From assembly GCF_016086655.4 (NCBI RefSeq), contig NC_052137.2, forward strand, positions 6,758,001 to 6,822,000: 64,000 nucleotides of DNA, given 5' to 3'. The notes beneath the pieces are model-generated. The model saw nothing but the letters and a program-made list of their open reading frames with translations, was not told the DNA's origin and ran no database searches. Below are positions 24,090 through 34,736 of the stretch, piece by piece (the stretch's first letter is position 1; the number at the start of each line of letters is the position of its first letter). The translations under genes and the position numbers were made by a program. The DNA comes from Lepeophtheirus salmonis. Lineage: Eukaryota; Arthropoda; Copepoda; Siphonostomatoida; Caligidae.

Positions 24090-24466
24090 CAGGGGCGTAC
24101 TCAGGGGGTGGGCTGGAAGGGTTGTAGCCCACCCAAAAATTATGGAATTTTTGTTTATAAAAAGAAAATATAATATCTGAAATTTTTTTTACAAAAAACT
24201 TAAAATTTGAAATTCAATTTTTGAAATTTTTCTCAAAAAATTATTTTTTGAGAACAGTTGTGGAGTTTTGGAATTTTATTGTGAAAAGCTGGGAATTTTT
24301 GAAATTTTTTTCCAAAAAAAATAAATATTTTGTTAACAATTCTGAATTTTTGAAATTTTTTTTGGGAAAAAAATTATTTCTCAACTTTTTTCCAAAAAAA
24401 ACAACAAGCATCCCCCCCAAAAAAAAAAAACCAACTAAAATATATATAACCCTGTGGACGTCCCTG
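24090..24466. mobile_element. A/T-unit TIR element with AATTC duplication
   Basis: Left end CAGGGGCGTACTCAGGGG, then GGGCTGG and GGGTTGTAGCCCA. Right end TATATATAACCCTGTGGACG followed by TCCCTG. AATTC is repeated exactly on both sides (24085-24089, 24467-24471). Interior units carry ACAGTTGTGGAGTTTTGG-like cores between A and T runs. Open frames inside are low-complexity Lys/Asn/Phe runs, not genes. Confidence 0.8.
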
Positions 24467-24599
24467 AATTCGGACATATATTTTAGTCCAGACCACGATC
24501 TCTGACTGCAGACCGAATTTCGATCTTTTTTAAAAAAATCGTGTATTATTTTTATCTTTATACTAGACCGATTTTCTACAAATTTCTTATTTATAAGTT

Positions 24600-24875
24600 C
24601 TACGAATATGATTAACTAGCTGTAGTACCCAGTATGGCCATGAGTTATTAAGCGGCTTGGAACAGACAAACTTTGCATAGTAGCGATATTTAGCTGAGCT
24701 AAACCCGCTACATGCAATGCGCAATACCGTTCTAAAAGCTTTGTAGTATACACTCACATCTTTATAATACTTAGTCGTATGATCCAATGTGACCAATAAT
24801 GAACAAGATATACTTAGTTTAAAAAAAGGGGCGGGATTCACAAAATTACTTTTTCCCCCCGACCTAATAGATATT
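24600..24875 (-). mobile_element. Mariner 5' part, inverted
   Basis: Inverted copy of the terminal block (CACAAAATTACTTTTT, then TATGATCCAATGTGACC), continuing into the first coding part of the element as in 29660-29760 (GTGAGTGTATACTACAAAGC on the minus strand). No catalytic part. Confidence 0.5.
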
Positions 24876-24879
24876 GGAG

Positions 24880-25140
24880 TACTCCGCACGGTACACTCTA
24901 TATAAACACTCAATACTACAAACAAAATGGCGGCAGGATTAAATTAATATGACTATCATGTTATTTTTTAGATCTTAGATAATATACAACAGGGAGCACT
25001 TTATACACCACACACACTGTATACACGCTCTGTGCTACATACGAATTGCCTGTGAGATTTCATTAATATGACTACATTGTTATTTTTAGATTAAAAAAGA
25101 CTATTTTCATTCAAATGAACATTCATACAGACAAACTTTT
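24880..25140 (-). repeat. Dispersed GTCTGAATG-type repeat, two inverted copies
   Basis: On the minus strand: AAAGTTTGTCTGTATGAATG, TAGTCATATTAATGAAATC, then GTGTATACAGTGTGTGTGG; a second, shorter copy follows toward 24880 (GATAGTCATATTAATTTAAT). Same family as 5085 and 9340. Confidence 0.55.
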
Positions 25141-25949
25141 ACTAATATGAATTCAACATATTTAACTACGTATGACGTTATTTTTTATAATTTGGAACGT
25201 AGTCATCTACATTTCATCTAAAGAATCAGTCAACACATCGTTACTTTTATCGTATTTCTCAGCCTTTCATCTGAAAATAAATAAAAAGGGGCACAAAATA
25301 AGTTTTTAGTTTGTCGATTCATCCAAACTATGGAACAGTTGTTTTGAATTTTATCTACTTACCAATTACTAATTCAACGAAGCAACGTTCAGAACACTAA
25401 TTAGTAGAAAAGAAGCAGAAACATCGACAGCTGAGAGCAAAATATATTGACAATATTTGTTTTAGCGAGCTAACGCTTTTCTTTACTACCAATTTAGAGC
25501 TAACTTTTCTTTGAAACCAGTCCCTACCGATCTTTTTTATAGGAGCAAATTAGTTTGGTCCAATAAAAATCCTAACGATCTCAGACTGGACCCAACACTA
25601 ATACAAAAATACATGCTAAATAATAGGGTGCCTCCCTCTTTTCCATTACTTATAACAACGTAAAAACATGGAATACATCTTTACGGTTGAATAGCTTGTC
25701 AATCTCTAATATTTCATATTATTTATTAAATATCACTCAGATAGGTTTATCAAAGTGTGAAGCTTGTGTAGAAAAAGAAAAACAAAAATGGTTACCAATT
25801 TTTTTATTAATAATCCTGTATTTTCTAAAAAAAAAACATGTTTTTATTAAAAAATAATGTTGCCAAACAGGAAATTAATCAAGGGATCTCAGGAATATTT
25901 CTATTTTTTACACCTACTTTTTTAATGACGTAGTGACATTTCTACATTG
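25141..25949. other. Non-coding stretch
   Basis: Apart from a short TTGGTCC/GACTGGACC stretch near 25555-25595, nothing recognised. Confidence 0.45.
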
Positions 25950-26290
25950 TGCCCCTGCAAAATTGTATCACTTGAGCCAAAAACCTTGAAAAACACGTTA
26001 TTTGAGACAAATAATATTCTAATATTTTGTTTAAATTTATTTACCACACTATCAACTCTATTGTCTATCCAAAATATGATCCTCCAGCAGCAACCATACC
26101 CTCCACACGAGTCTTGAAGGTCTTGCAGACACGGACTATATAGTCCACTGGCATGTTGGTCCGAGGTAGCTTTGAGGTCATCCACATTCCTGTGTGGAGA
26201 AGCATAGGTCTTGTCCTCCACAAAACCCCATATTCTATAGTACAATAGTGAACAATCTGATGAGGATAGAGGTTGTCTAGAAATATTGGA
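25950..26290 (-). pseudogene. Tc1/mariner transposase C-terminal fragment
   Basis: Minus strand reads IWGFVEDKTYASPHRNVDDLKA, then after a one-base shift MPVDYIVRVCKTFKTRVEGM and VAAGGSYFG before a stop. This is the standard end of DD37D-type transposases in this window (compare 26715-26966 and 49290). The catalytic core is missing. Confidence 0.7.
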
Positions 26291-26714
26291 AATTATGTGC
26301 TAGCTATTTTTGAGTCTCGCTGCTTTTGTTGAGCACAACCCTGTTGCCACACATAGGAGATCCCAGTATAATTGGCATTAATGCAGGGCTTCACTATGTT
26401 TCTTATTATCCCAGGTACTCCTTAGTCCCAATCCTCAAACAGTATGGCAACCAATAGGGAGGCATCCTTTCCCGTTTGATGCAACCACACAGAAAATGTT
26501 TTTAGACGTTTAAAGAGTCTCTGTATGAAAATCTAACCAAGTTTTTTCATAAAGTTTTTCATATATAATGTCTGATTACATATACTTTTTCTTACCGTTT
26601 TAAACGAGGCAATACATGGATAACACTATAATAGTCCGGTATACTGAACAAAAATACAACAGTACAAGTGATGTGGACGACAAAAGTGTATACCCAAAGG
26701 TCAAATAAAGGTAG
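26291..26714. other. Non-coding stretch
   Basis: No gene recognised; it may contain further eroded transposase sequence. Confidence 0.4.
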
Positions 26715-26966
26715 CAAAATGAACTTCTGGTCTTAGAACTTTGGCCCCCTCAGAGCCCAATTCTGAATCCACTGGACCACTCCATTTGGTGGCAAATTGA
26801 GAAGAAGCCCTGCAATGTCTCCATCCGGAATATTGATGCCCTAAAGACCTTTGTTAACCAGCAGTGGAGGATCATGAAAATGGACTACGTTGTCAATGTG
26901 TGCAAGGGGTTCCAGAGGCGGTTGGAGGCTGTAAATGAGGCTGGTGGTGGCCAGATTCATAATTAG
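26715..26966 (+). pseudogene. Tc1/mariner transposase C-terminus, open 83 codons
   Basis: Stop-free frame on + without an ATG at its beginning: LELWPPQSPILNPLDHSIWW (third catalytic Asp at NPLD; the preceding SPD is SPI), then KKPCNVSIRNIDALKTFVNQ, KMDYVVNVCKGFQRRLEAV and stop. Earlier parts of the enzyme are not visible. Neighbour 25950-26290 is the same protein region in opposite orientation from another copy. Confidence 0.75.
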
Positions 26967-27422
26967 TGTGCATTGTTATATTAAAAAATAAAATTTTCTA
27001 TGTCAAACATCATCCTAATTAGTTAGGAGTATTTTAATGACTACTTAGAAGCAGGTCTCAGTACTTTTTCCACGCCCAGTACATAAGTCAAGTAATTATT
27101 TTTTTTAGATTTCCTCCTATTCTTTTCAAGATTGTTTTTATGCTGACGCACCAGGAATGTACTCCAGACTCAATTTAAAGAAAAAATAATTCCAGCTTTT
27201 TTTTCGTCTTGACAGGTCAAATATTAAGTAATATATGAAGTACGGAAATGAATGTAACCAGACAGTATAATTAATTTGTTAATGTTAAATAAATGAAATT
27301 GCGATATTAGAAAATGTAATTTAATAAGCAATGAAAAGGATCATTATGATTGACTTTGATAGTAACTACAAAGTAAAAAATGGTCATTAAAATAATTGAA
27401 ATTCTTCCGTTCAACATACATA
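26967..27422. other. Non-coding stretch
   Basis: No gene recognised. Confidence 0.45.
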
Positions 27423-28202
27423 GTGAGTGGTCCATTAAAATCTAAACAATTTGATTTTTAAACATCTACAGTTATTAATTAACAGTAGAATTTCAACAAA
27501 ATTAATACTATCAATAGATATGTGTCTGATAATGGTTTCCAGGCGGCAGTAGTAGGCCTTGCATCTGTGTCATGGTGTCTCAGTGCTGGCAGACAGCGGC
27601 TTCGAGGGCCTTGGTTATTTGATGATGGCCACTTCGGGTCTTTCCATCGACATAAACCAAAAGGTGTAGTCGAAGGAGTTGGCATCAGGGCTCTAGGGAC
27701 TGGGGGCAAAAGAGTTCAAAAGACTCATTTAAAAAAGTCTTGCAACGGCGAAAATGGATTCCTTTCATTGCTGGTGTTAAAAGTGGCCTCTTCACCTTCG
27801 AAAGGTTTTTTCCATACCTTTTTGATAGCTCATTCTAGTTTGAACCCCAGATCTGTCACATTTGCCCTCATGGACTTGAGGTGATTGGCCTGGGCTATTT
27901 TTTTAAATTCCTTCGGGTACAGTTTGGCCCTTTGACAGAGCCCTTCTTCCTCTCAAACGTTTTGGACTTGCTTACGGTGGTCCTGGAGATGCCCAACAGA
28001 ATGGAAATTCGTTGATAATGTTCAAGTGTCCTTTTCTCGTCTTGTACGTAAGCTAGAAACCTCTGTTTTTGTTTTCTTTTCTTTTTAGTTTGTAACTAAT
28101 TGTTTGTGCTTTAATATATAGAAATATGAATTAATTTCAAACACTCAACCTTCATTAATTATTGAGTTAGTAAGTATTCATATATCCATGGATCACCCAG
28201 GA
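27423..28202 (-). mobile_element. Internally deleted Tc1-like element
   Basis: Inverted ends (left GTGAGTGGTCCATTAAAATC, right ATCCATGGATCACCCAGGA) beside TA. Minus strand: HTH track (RISILLGISRTTVSKSKTFE, then GSVKG), the second HTH in broken form, and then directly the segment around the third catalytic acid (SPDANSFDYTFWF). The intervening catalytic core is absent, as in 1, 16434, 33254 and 42840. Confidence 0.65.
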
Positions 28203-29559
28203 TATACTTTCATAGCATAGCAGTCTTCTGATTACATCCCAAACCTTTCCTCCAACCTAAGCTGACTTAACAGCCTCGTTAGTCTCCAAACCGTACTAAT
28301 TCTTCATCTATGAGTAAACTTATGAAATCAACCTGGGATTTAATACTATTTCTTAGATTGTTTTATCTTTCATTAAAGTATAGTTACCCAGAAAAAGTAG
28401 TGTAAATCCTAAAAATCCTTATTTTTTGACAACTAGTGACGGATCAGTCTAAAAAAAAAAAAAAAGTGAAGTTCTATCAATCTACAAAACAAGTCCAAAA
28501 AAACGAAAAAGAGCTCCCTACATATATTTTATGAGGTTGATAAGACAACTCCATTGAGAAACAAAGTCGAGGAAATTCTCTTACAAGGAGTTTGGTCTAA
28601 CGAAGGCAGACTGAATGTTTGCTATATCAACTGGAGGTCTACTCTCCTTATAGGCGGACTCCATTCTCGCCATTGCCATCTCTTAAAGGTGCAAAGGTCG
28701 ACTCATCTCCACAATTATGGTCGATGTCATCAGGAGGGACATTGACCTTCTTCGGGGGCTGTAGAAGATTAATTTTATATGTTTATATAGACATACAAAA
28801 ACAATCATATTTACACAGGTTGGGTGAGCTATATTCATCAAATTGTTCCGAAGGGAAGGAATATATAATGATTTGTCTCACCTCATTGCATTTCTTTATG
28901 ACTTCTTTTAGTATAAGTTTTGTTTTAGGAAATTTGGTGAACATATTTTAATTTGATTTTATAGTTATTATAGAAATATTGTTGTTATTAATTAATGTAA
29001 GAGTGTGGTCTAGAAAAAAAAGTAAGTCCTTATCAGTCTGGAAATAATAAAATGTGTAAATCGTTGTACCGATCCTTATCGTTCTTTGATGGTAAATACT
29101 ACACCTGCAATGACAAAGTATTAAACCCTGTTCTTTCCTGCACCTCAAATAACTTCTTAAAAGAGACATAATGCCTCTGAAGTTGAAAGTGGGTGGCTGG
29201 TATCTATTATTTTGTGTTCTAGCTATAATTTATTATTTTCTTCATTTTTATGTAATTCGGTACTAGCTATGAGTAAATAATAGCTACCAAGATAGCTAAG
29301 ACCGTAGGACTGACGTATCAGTCCATAGGATTAAAAAAGATTGGTCATATTAAAAAGAAAGGAGGGGGGATGACGGATTAGGAAGTTAGTCCATGGACCG
29401 ATCCAACACAATATGCAACTCAATAACGGCATACATATTGTAGTCAATGATAGGCTTTGCATTCAAAATAGTGGGATGGGTGAAGTTATCCCAGAACTGT
29501 AATTATAATTGACAACCTTTCTTTGATTTAATGGACCTATATAACCCCAATATGGCCCT
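28203..29559. other. Non-coding stretch upstream of visible RGS exons
   Basis: 28550-28770 is GC-richer than its surroundings and open for 60 or so codons on +, but I recognise no family on either strand. 29290-29405 carries inverted GGTCC-type motifs. An upstream RGS exon could hide here; none could be confirmed. Confidence 0.4.
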
Positions 29560-30311
29560 TTGTTTAAAAATCTACTCACTTGTCATTTTTTTATTCTGCC
29601 AATCAATTTAAGCTACTTAAAGAGTATGTATCTGTTTCAATATTAGTCACATGGGATCATAAGTGTTGTAAAGTTATGAGTATATACTTCAAACGCTTTT
29701 TGTACAGTATTGTGCTTGGACGGTTCAGTTGTGAGTTATTGTGCGTCGAGTATGGTGGTCTTAAAAGTAGAAATTCCCCATATTTTACATTTTTACTAGC
29801 TGCAAGTGAAAAAAGTGCCGAAAGCGACCAAGAAAATAGGAGATATATAACCGATATGCCGATAATTCTGCCATCTGCTGTGAACAACTCGACCGTTTGA
29901 AGCTGGCTATCGAACAGAAGCTACTAGGTTTGTTGAATAGGAGACAACAAGACGTCATCAAGACAGCATATCTTTGATGACGCACCGAAAACTCCTGGAG
30001 CTCGGATGGGAAGTTCTTAACAATCCATCCTACAGTCCAGACCACACAAAGGGACACCTGTTCCTATCAATGGCCAACGGGTTTAGTGTTACTAATTTGG
30101 CTTTAATAGAGACCTGGGAAAATTAGGTTTCCCAGTTTTTTGTCTATAGGGAAAAGGGCTTCTAAGAGAATGGCCTTGTGAAGTTGGATTATCGTTGGAA
30201 ACAAGTTATCAAACAGAACGGGACATGTTTGCCTTAAATTTGATGATTGTAACCCTTCTTCTAAAACATTGAAATAAAGTTAAAAATTATATGAAGTTAC
30301 TTTTTTCCCCA
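29560..30311 (+). mobile_element. Degenerate mariner element
   Basis: Full-length layout but heavily decayed. 5' block with ATGGGATCATAAGTGTTGTAA, middle with the eroded second-Asp segment, then the track of a GW-V--P-YSPD--P region (about 29990-30060), a VNRRG-like remnant (29930-29950) and a C-terminal tail. Right end TGAAGTTACTTTTTTCCCC matches the family's terminal repeat. It ends about 165 bp before the RGS exon at 30477. Confidence 0.55.
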
Positions 30312-30476
30312 AACGATTATTTAAGAGTTATAATTATTTTAAAGAAAATTCAAATAATTATTCAAAATTGCAATGAAATTACTTATTTTATGTTGACACA
30401 CCACGTATGTAAAATTAAAAACCTATTGTAATTAAAATTTCTTCAATGATGTCATTATATATCATTTCTATTACAG

Positions 30477-30765
30477 AGACCTAAAAGCCGTAGAGAAACG
30501 ACTACGTGTTGAGGCGTCCCATCTCCGATCTCGAGTGGAAAAATGTACAATTCGAATTACAAAATGTGCTGAAACCTACGCAGAGCATTTTAATCTCTTT
30601 CATGACTATGATTACTTCCTTGTCATCCCGGAACATTCAAATCCATGGATCTCTGATACTACGGATTTCTGGGACTCTGTTGTGATTACGGAAAAACGTG
30701 TTCGATCCTGGAGCTTCTCTTGTTGGGACCTTCTGAAGGATCCTCAAGGACACGATCATTTCCTT
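30477..30765 (+). CDS. R7-family RGS protein, GGL/RGS exon (partial gene)
   Basis: Internal coding exon of a regulator of G-protein signalling; such proteins speed GTP hydrolysis by G-alpha subunits and act at the membrane with G-beta-5. Acceptor TTTCTATTACAG precedes 30477; donor GTGAGT follows 30765. The frame is open over 96 codons plus one split codon. The first 50 residues form a G-gamma-like helix (EKRLRVEASHLRSRVEK, then a YAEHFNLFHDYD segment), followed by NPWISD and DFWD, the R7-family linker. RVRSWSFSCWDLLKDPQG then opens the RGS box and continues in phase 0 into 34335-34736. In known R7 proteins the GGL segment binds G-beta-5; here that is by family. The DEP domain expected upstream was not found. 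By motif it resembles RGS7/RGS6 most, with some RGS9-like features, so no symbol is given. Confidence 0.9.
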
Positions 30766-30857
30766 GTGAGTTATATGAATTATACTGCATTTTATGTATT
30801 TTTATCCATCAATGAGACATGGGCAATACAAAAAATAAATACAGGGGTTTCTAAAAA

Positions 30858-31490
30858 AATCGGGAAAATATTTAAAAGCTTATAACGAACGAACTAGGTT
30901 GGGGTAGAGCCATAATCGTTCTATTATTTGAGAACAAAATTTAATAACATTCTATTATTTATAATGGCATTCACCTTTCTTGTTAACCTCGGCCACATGG
31001 CACTGGAAGCTTTGGAAGGTCTGGACGACCTCGCGCAGATCCAGCATCACTATTGTTCTGGTTCTGGATGGAGTAGACCAAGGAAGAAATTACAGCTTAT
31101 AACAAGACTGTGCAACGGTCCACAAGGCCAAAAAGTTAATGATGCCTTAACCATAAAAGTTACTCACTTTAGAAGCCCGAATTTTTGGCTTGAAACAGCT
31201 GCCACCTCAGGCCATGAGATTTCTATCTCTGGGAGAGTGTCAAGCATGAGGTCTATGTCAACTATCATTTGTCTGTGGAAGAAGTCAAAGCACCGTACAA
31301 TGGTGAAGCTGAATCTGCACAAGGTTACCCGGGCCTTGCTAAGTTTCTGGAGCAGTGTGGCTGATGTTATGAAGAAAGGCGATTTTATTATAAATAATTG
31401 AATATCATTAAAGGTAGTTTTCAAATAATACAAAAGTTCCACCCTTTTCTGGTTCGTTTGTTAAAAGCCTTTGAAATTTTTCCCAATTTA
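30858..31490 (-). mobile_element. Tc1-like element inside RGS intron, with long TIRs
   Basis: The ends are inverted: left TCGGGAAAATATTTAAAAGC then TTATAACGAACGAAC; right GTTCGTTTGTTAAAAGCC then TTTGAAATTTTTCCCAA, about 38 bp each. Minus strand keeps eroded transposase from the second-Asp motif onward, matching the better-preserved copy at 44000-44590. About 630 bp against roughly 1.2-1.3 kb for intact elements, so internally deleted. Confidence 0.65.
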
Positions 31491-32299
31491 TATATTTGTG
31501 TGTTTAAGAGAGAGTCCTCGAATCACGGCCAAACTAATGATTGGATTTTTCTTAAATTTTTCATATATCTTTTTAAGGCTCCAGAGAGTGTTCTAGTAAC
31601 CATTTGTTTGGCCTTCTATGCCTTAAAATAGCATTTTTCTATTTAAAAAAAACAACTAACAAACGACTACTTCATTTACTTTTCGACTACTTTTAAACAC
31701 TATTTGCAAGCAAATCTCCTGACAAATTTATTTCGAACTTTATTTAAGCTACGAATTCAAGACTCTATTGGAAATCCGTTTTTTTAACGTTGCACAAAAA
31801 CGTAACTGCAATATTTATTTTCTTAGGCAAACACACGTTCCGTAATACTCCAACACATGATAGCAACGGATTGTATATTAAAAGAAAACTTTACAATCTT
31901 GCCTCTAGAATGAAACCACACCCACCCCACTTCTACTTTTACAGCCTGAGTGTCAATCACTATATACAAAGGAGGCTATGTTCCCTGGCCATGTATATAT
32001 CTTTGCATAATTAATTAATATTTAGATATTGCTAGATCTAATTGCGAAATATTACACATGATACAAAATGAAATGCTATTCGATCAGTATATTTTTAGCT
32101 TTCATAATATACTAGACTAGGTTTATCCAGACTTTACAGGACTTTCCCGGGACATTAAGAAATTAAAAGTAATTAAGAACTCTTCTGCTTAATATAAAAC
32201 AAAAAAATAATGGACCGTTGAATTTTAAGAATAATTCTTATGAAGGGTTTTTGAGTATCATTATAATTGGCTAATTGATAGTTTAATCTCTACCAACGC
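31491..32299. other. RGS intron sequence without recognised features
   Basis: A/T-rich intronic DNA; no additional exon or element could be supported. Confidence 0.5.
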
Positions 32300-32710
32300 C
32301 GTGTTTACAGGCAATAAATATTCTATAATACACCCCGGACCACGGGTTGTGCATGTGAACTGCTGGATCCGAAGCAAGTTAAATTTATCTGCCTCCCCTT
32401 CTTGAGCATTAAGGAACCCTCCTAATATCCCAAAATACACCACAGCTCTTAGATGTTGCAGGTTAAGTACTGAGGTTCAAGGAAGTTTAAACTGCATCGC
32501 CACTGCATTTGTAAGCACCAAGAACACCTTTGAATAAACCTCGGGTTGGGTATATGAGCTGCTTGTCTCTGAGAATGGTTAAATTCTTCTAACGCCGCTT
32601 CACTGAGCATCAAAGAACCATTTTAACATCCAAAATACACCCCCGTCCTCAGGTTGTACAAATAAAGTGCTAAAAAATGTAATTTAAAGGCTGCCATTGT
32701 ATTAAAGGCC
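32300..32710. repeat. Degenerate tandem repeat, about 100-bp unit
   Basis: Four to five successive units starting near 32313, 32404, 32509 and 32602, each with a TGAGCATYAARGAACC-like start, ATCCAAAATACACC, GGTTGTGCATGTGAACTGCT and a GTTAAATTTATCT track. Unit lengths are about 91, 105, 93 and 100 bp and the copies are quite diverged. Located in the intron between the two RGS exons. No conserved open frame. Confidence 0.65.
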
Positions 32711-33109
32711 AAAAAAATGTTACCAGAACCGTTTCTGTATCCTTAAGAAGCTACTTAAAAAATTTAATCAACTTTCATTCATTGGTTAGGCCGTGATTGA
32801 ATGACATTCAGATTTAATAAAAAGATATATGTTAGATTAATTCCTATTTAATTCTTTTATTTATTACATAATCATGATCTTTTTAAAGAAGTACTTTAGC
32901 AGTACATTTGTATCTAATTATTTGAGAGGATTTGCTGACTCAAGTAGGCATTCAATGCATATACACAGTATATTCATGCATTCATATATAATTAAGCAAA
33001 TGAATAGAGCCTTGTAAAGGCTTAATGATACCATTGACACTAACCTATTGTACATGTATTAGACTGTTTCTTGATGCATAAAATATGCATGTAAAAATAA
33101 AAAAACCTG

Positions 33110-33250
33110 GAATGAACGTCGTAATCCTGACAATTTGAATAATGTTTGAGAGAAGAGCAGCTAAACTCTCATGACGTTGTATTAGATCAGCTGCAATTAG
33201 GCGGAAGAGAAAGAAAATAAACACATATTTACTCCAATGTCAATTCTCAA
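33110..33250 (+). repeat. Fragment of the 390-bp dispersed repeat
   Basis: Shares AATCCTGACAATTTGAATAA, CTCATGACGTTGTATTAGAT and CAGCTGCAATTAGG with 5500-5880 and 55250-55655. Only the first third of the repeat is present. Confidence 0.6.
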
Positions 33251-33253
33251 ATA

Positions 33254-33680
33254 CTGAGTGGTCCATAAAAATATAAACACTTTGAACTTTAAACTTGAGC
33301 AAGATATGACTTATTAATTAACTATAGCATTTCAACAAAATTAATACTATAAATAGATCTGAGCTCTTTTAATCATTAATTTAGACGCCCTTAGTGCCAA
33401 TGATAGCTTTCGGCGGTGGCAAAAGGCATTGCATCAACTGCAGATAGGGTACTTTGTTATGGCGTTCCAGTACTGGTTGACAGTGGCTTTTGGGGGCTTC
33501 TGTGTATGGATGAAAAACACTACTGGCCTTTTTCTCGATATGCCCCCATAAGGTGTAGTAGAGTTGTTAGGCATCAGGGATGTAGGGGGCCAAAAGTGTC
33601 AAAAAATAGTCTTGCAACGGAAACTTTGGTTACTTTCGATGCAAACTCATTTCACAAACCCTCGAGCCAGTAGACAATGG
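33254..33680 (-). mobile_element. Truncated Tc1-like element (shared-deletion family)
   Basis: Left end TGAGTGGTCCATAAAAATAT beside TA, as in 27423. Minus strand has the segment around the third catalytic acid (DTFGP, then LMPNNSTTPYGG in shifted frames) joined to the HTH-proximal end; the N-terminal half is cut off near 33680. In the RGS intron. Confidence 0.55.
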
Positions 33681-33769
33681 ATGCTAAACAATGTCAGGCC
33701 TAATTGAAAGTTGTTAGCGTGGGTTTATTTCTTATGAGAAAACACATCATCTGATCTGTCTATGCAAAT

Positions 33770-33890
33770 CTCTCTGTTCTTTTTTTTGTGTTTCCCTTTT
33801 CAAAGTGAGACCTACTCCATTTTAAGACAGATGGCAGGACGTCACGTGAGGTCTCTGACGTCCCTTCCGGAACGTCTATGATAATAATGC
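33770..33890. repeat. Short dispersed repeat, CTTCCGGWACGTCTATGA family
   Basis: Matches 45715-45835: pyrimidine run, TTTTCAAAGTGAGACC / TTTTGAAAATGAGACC, GGTCTCTGACGTCCCTTCCG / GTTCTCTGACATCACTTCCG and ACGTCTATGA. About 110 bp; non-coding. Confidence 0.6.
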
Positions 33891-34334
33891 TAACAGGCTT
33901 AGAAAAGAAAAAAATCATCTTCCAATTGCTAACCTTAAAATCGGTTTCCACTTTCTAGTACAATTTTTATAAAACTCTGCTTTTGAGGCAAACAGATTAA
34001 CTTTTAGAGGTTGTGCATCACATTGTTCCAACAAATAGTCATAAAACAAGTCAAAATGAAACAAATTGTAATCAATAGGTATTTTAGATGAATAAATAAT
34101 CTTTAAAAAGTTTATTAAAGAGTGTCCCCCAAAATGGTTATTTTCTATAAAAGTGATAAATAAAGTAGGATTATGTTATAAACTTTTTTTCAAAAATCAC
34201 TTTTCAAAGTGAAAATTGTATATTTTTCTGGCCATATAATATCCAAAAAAATAAGGTCTAATGTAGATTATACACTAGAAGCAAAGACCAATTTGGATTA
34301 ATGTTTATATCTTTTCTTTTCTCCTTTTTTCCAG

Positions 34335-34736
34335 GCTTTCTTGGAAAAGGAGTACGCTACGGAGAATCTGCTCTTTGTAGAGGCTGTGTGGAAAATGAAG
34401 AAGTTATCTCAAAAGGATATAGCAGATGAATGCCGACGGATTTGGCATCGTTTTCTGGAGAATGGTGCTGAACTCCTAGTCAATGTGGATTCAAAATCAC
34501 GGAAAATAACAGAGCTCAACATGGAATCCCCGGATCGTTGGACTTTTGATGTAGCTGCTGCTCATCTCTATTACTTAATGACAAGCGACTCCTATTCTCG
34601 CTATTTACGATCCTCACACTACAAAGACTTTTTGGACAATACTAAAAAGAAAAACTCAAGAACGTTTCAATTGCCAAAACTCTCGAGTGCCAAACTTAAT
34701 CTTGTTTCCTCTTGCAATTCGACTGCAACAACATAG
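34335..34736 (+). CDS. R7-family RGS protein, last coding exon
   Basis: Begins after the strong acceptor CTCCTTTTTTCCAG and continues in phase 0 from 30765. It encodes 133 residues and ends with TAG at 34734-34736. It completes the RGS box: AFLEKEYATENLLFVEAVWK (the Glu-Asn pair that contacts G-alpha is kept), RRIWHRFLENGAELLVNV then DSKS, RWTFDVAAAHLYYLM and SDSYSRYLRSSHYKDFL. The Trp usual after ENLRF is Val here. A short Ser/Lys/Thr-rich tail (KKKNSRTF, then LPKLSSAKLNLVSS) follows, unlike the long tail of vertebrate RGS9-2. No canonical AATAAA was found close downstream, so the 3' UTR end is unknown. The 3.57 kb upstream intron holds elements 30858 and 33254 and the tandem repeat at 32300. 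Confidence 0.92.
   Translation, partial: AFLEKEYATENLLFVEAVWKMKKLSQKDIADECRRIWHRFLENGAELLVNVDSKSRKITELNMESPDRWTFDVAAAHLYYLMTSDSYSRYLRSSHYKDFLDNTKKKNSRTFQLPKLSSAKLNLVSSCNSTATT

Noticed and set aside
24221..24505. Lys/Phe/Asn-rich frames on both strands
   Set aside because: Translation of A and T runs inside the A/T-unit element.
28554..28951. Possible upstream RGS exon in the GC-richer block
   Set aside because: No match to the DEP or linker regions of R7 proteins in any frame and no convincing splice sites.
30928..31401. 157-codon plus-strand frame in the RGS intron
   Set aside because: It is the antisense shadow of a transposase remnant (30858-31490) and shares its translated pattern with the equivalent strand at 44000-44590.
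32300..32710. CRISPR-like spacing of repeats
   Set aside because: Units are contiguous, about 100 bp and diverged, with no unique spacers; eukaryotic intron context.
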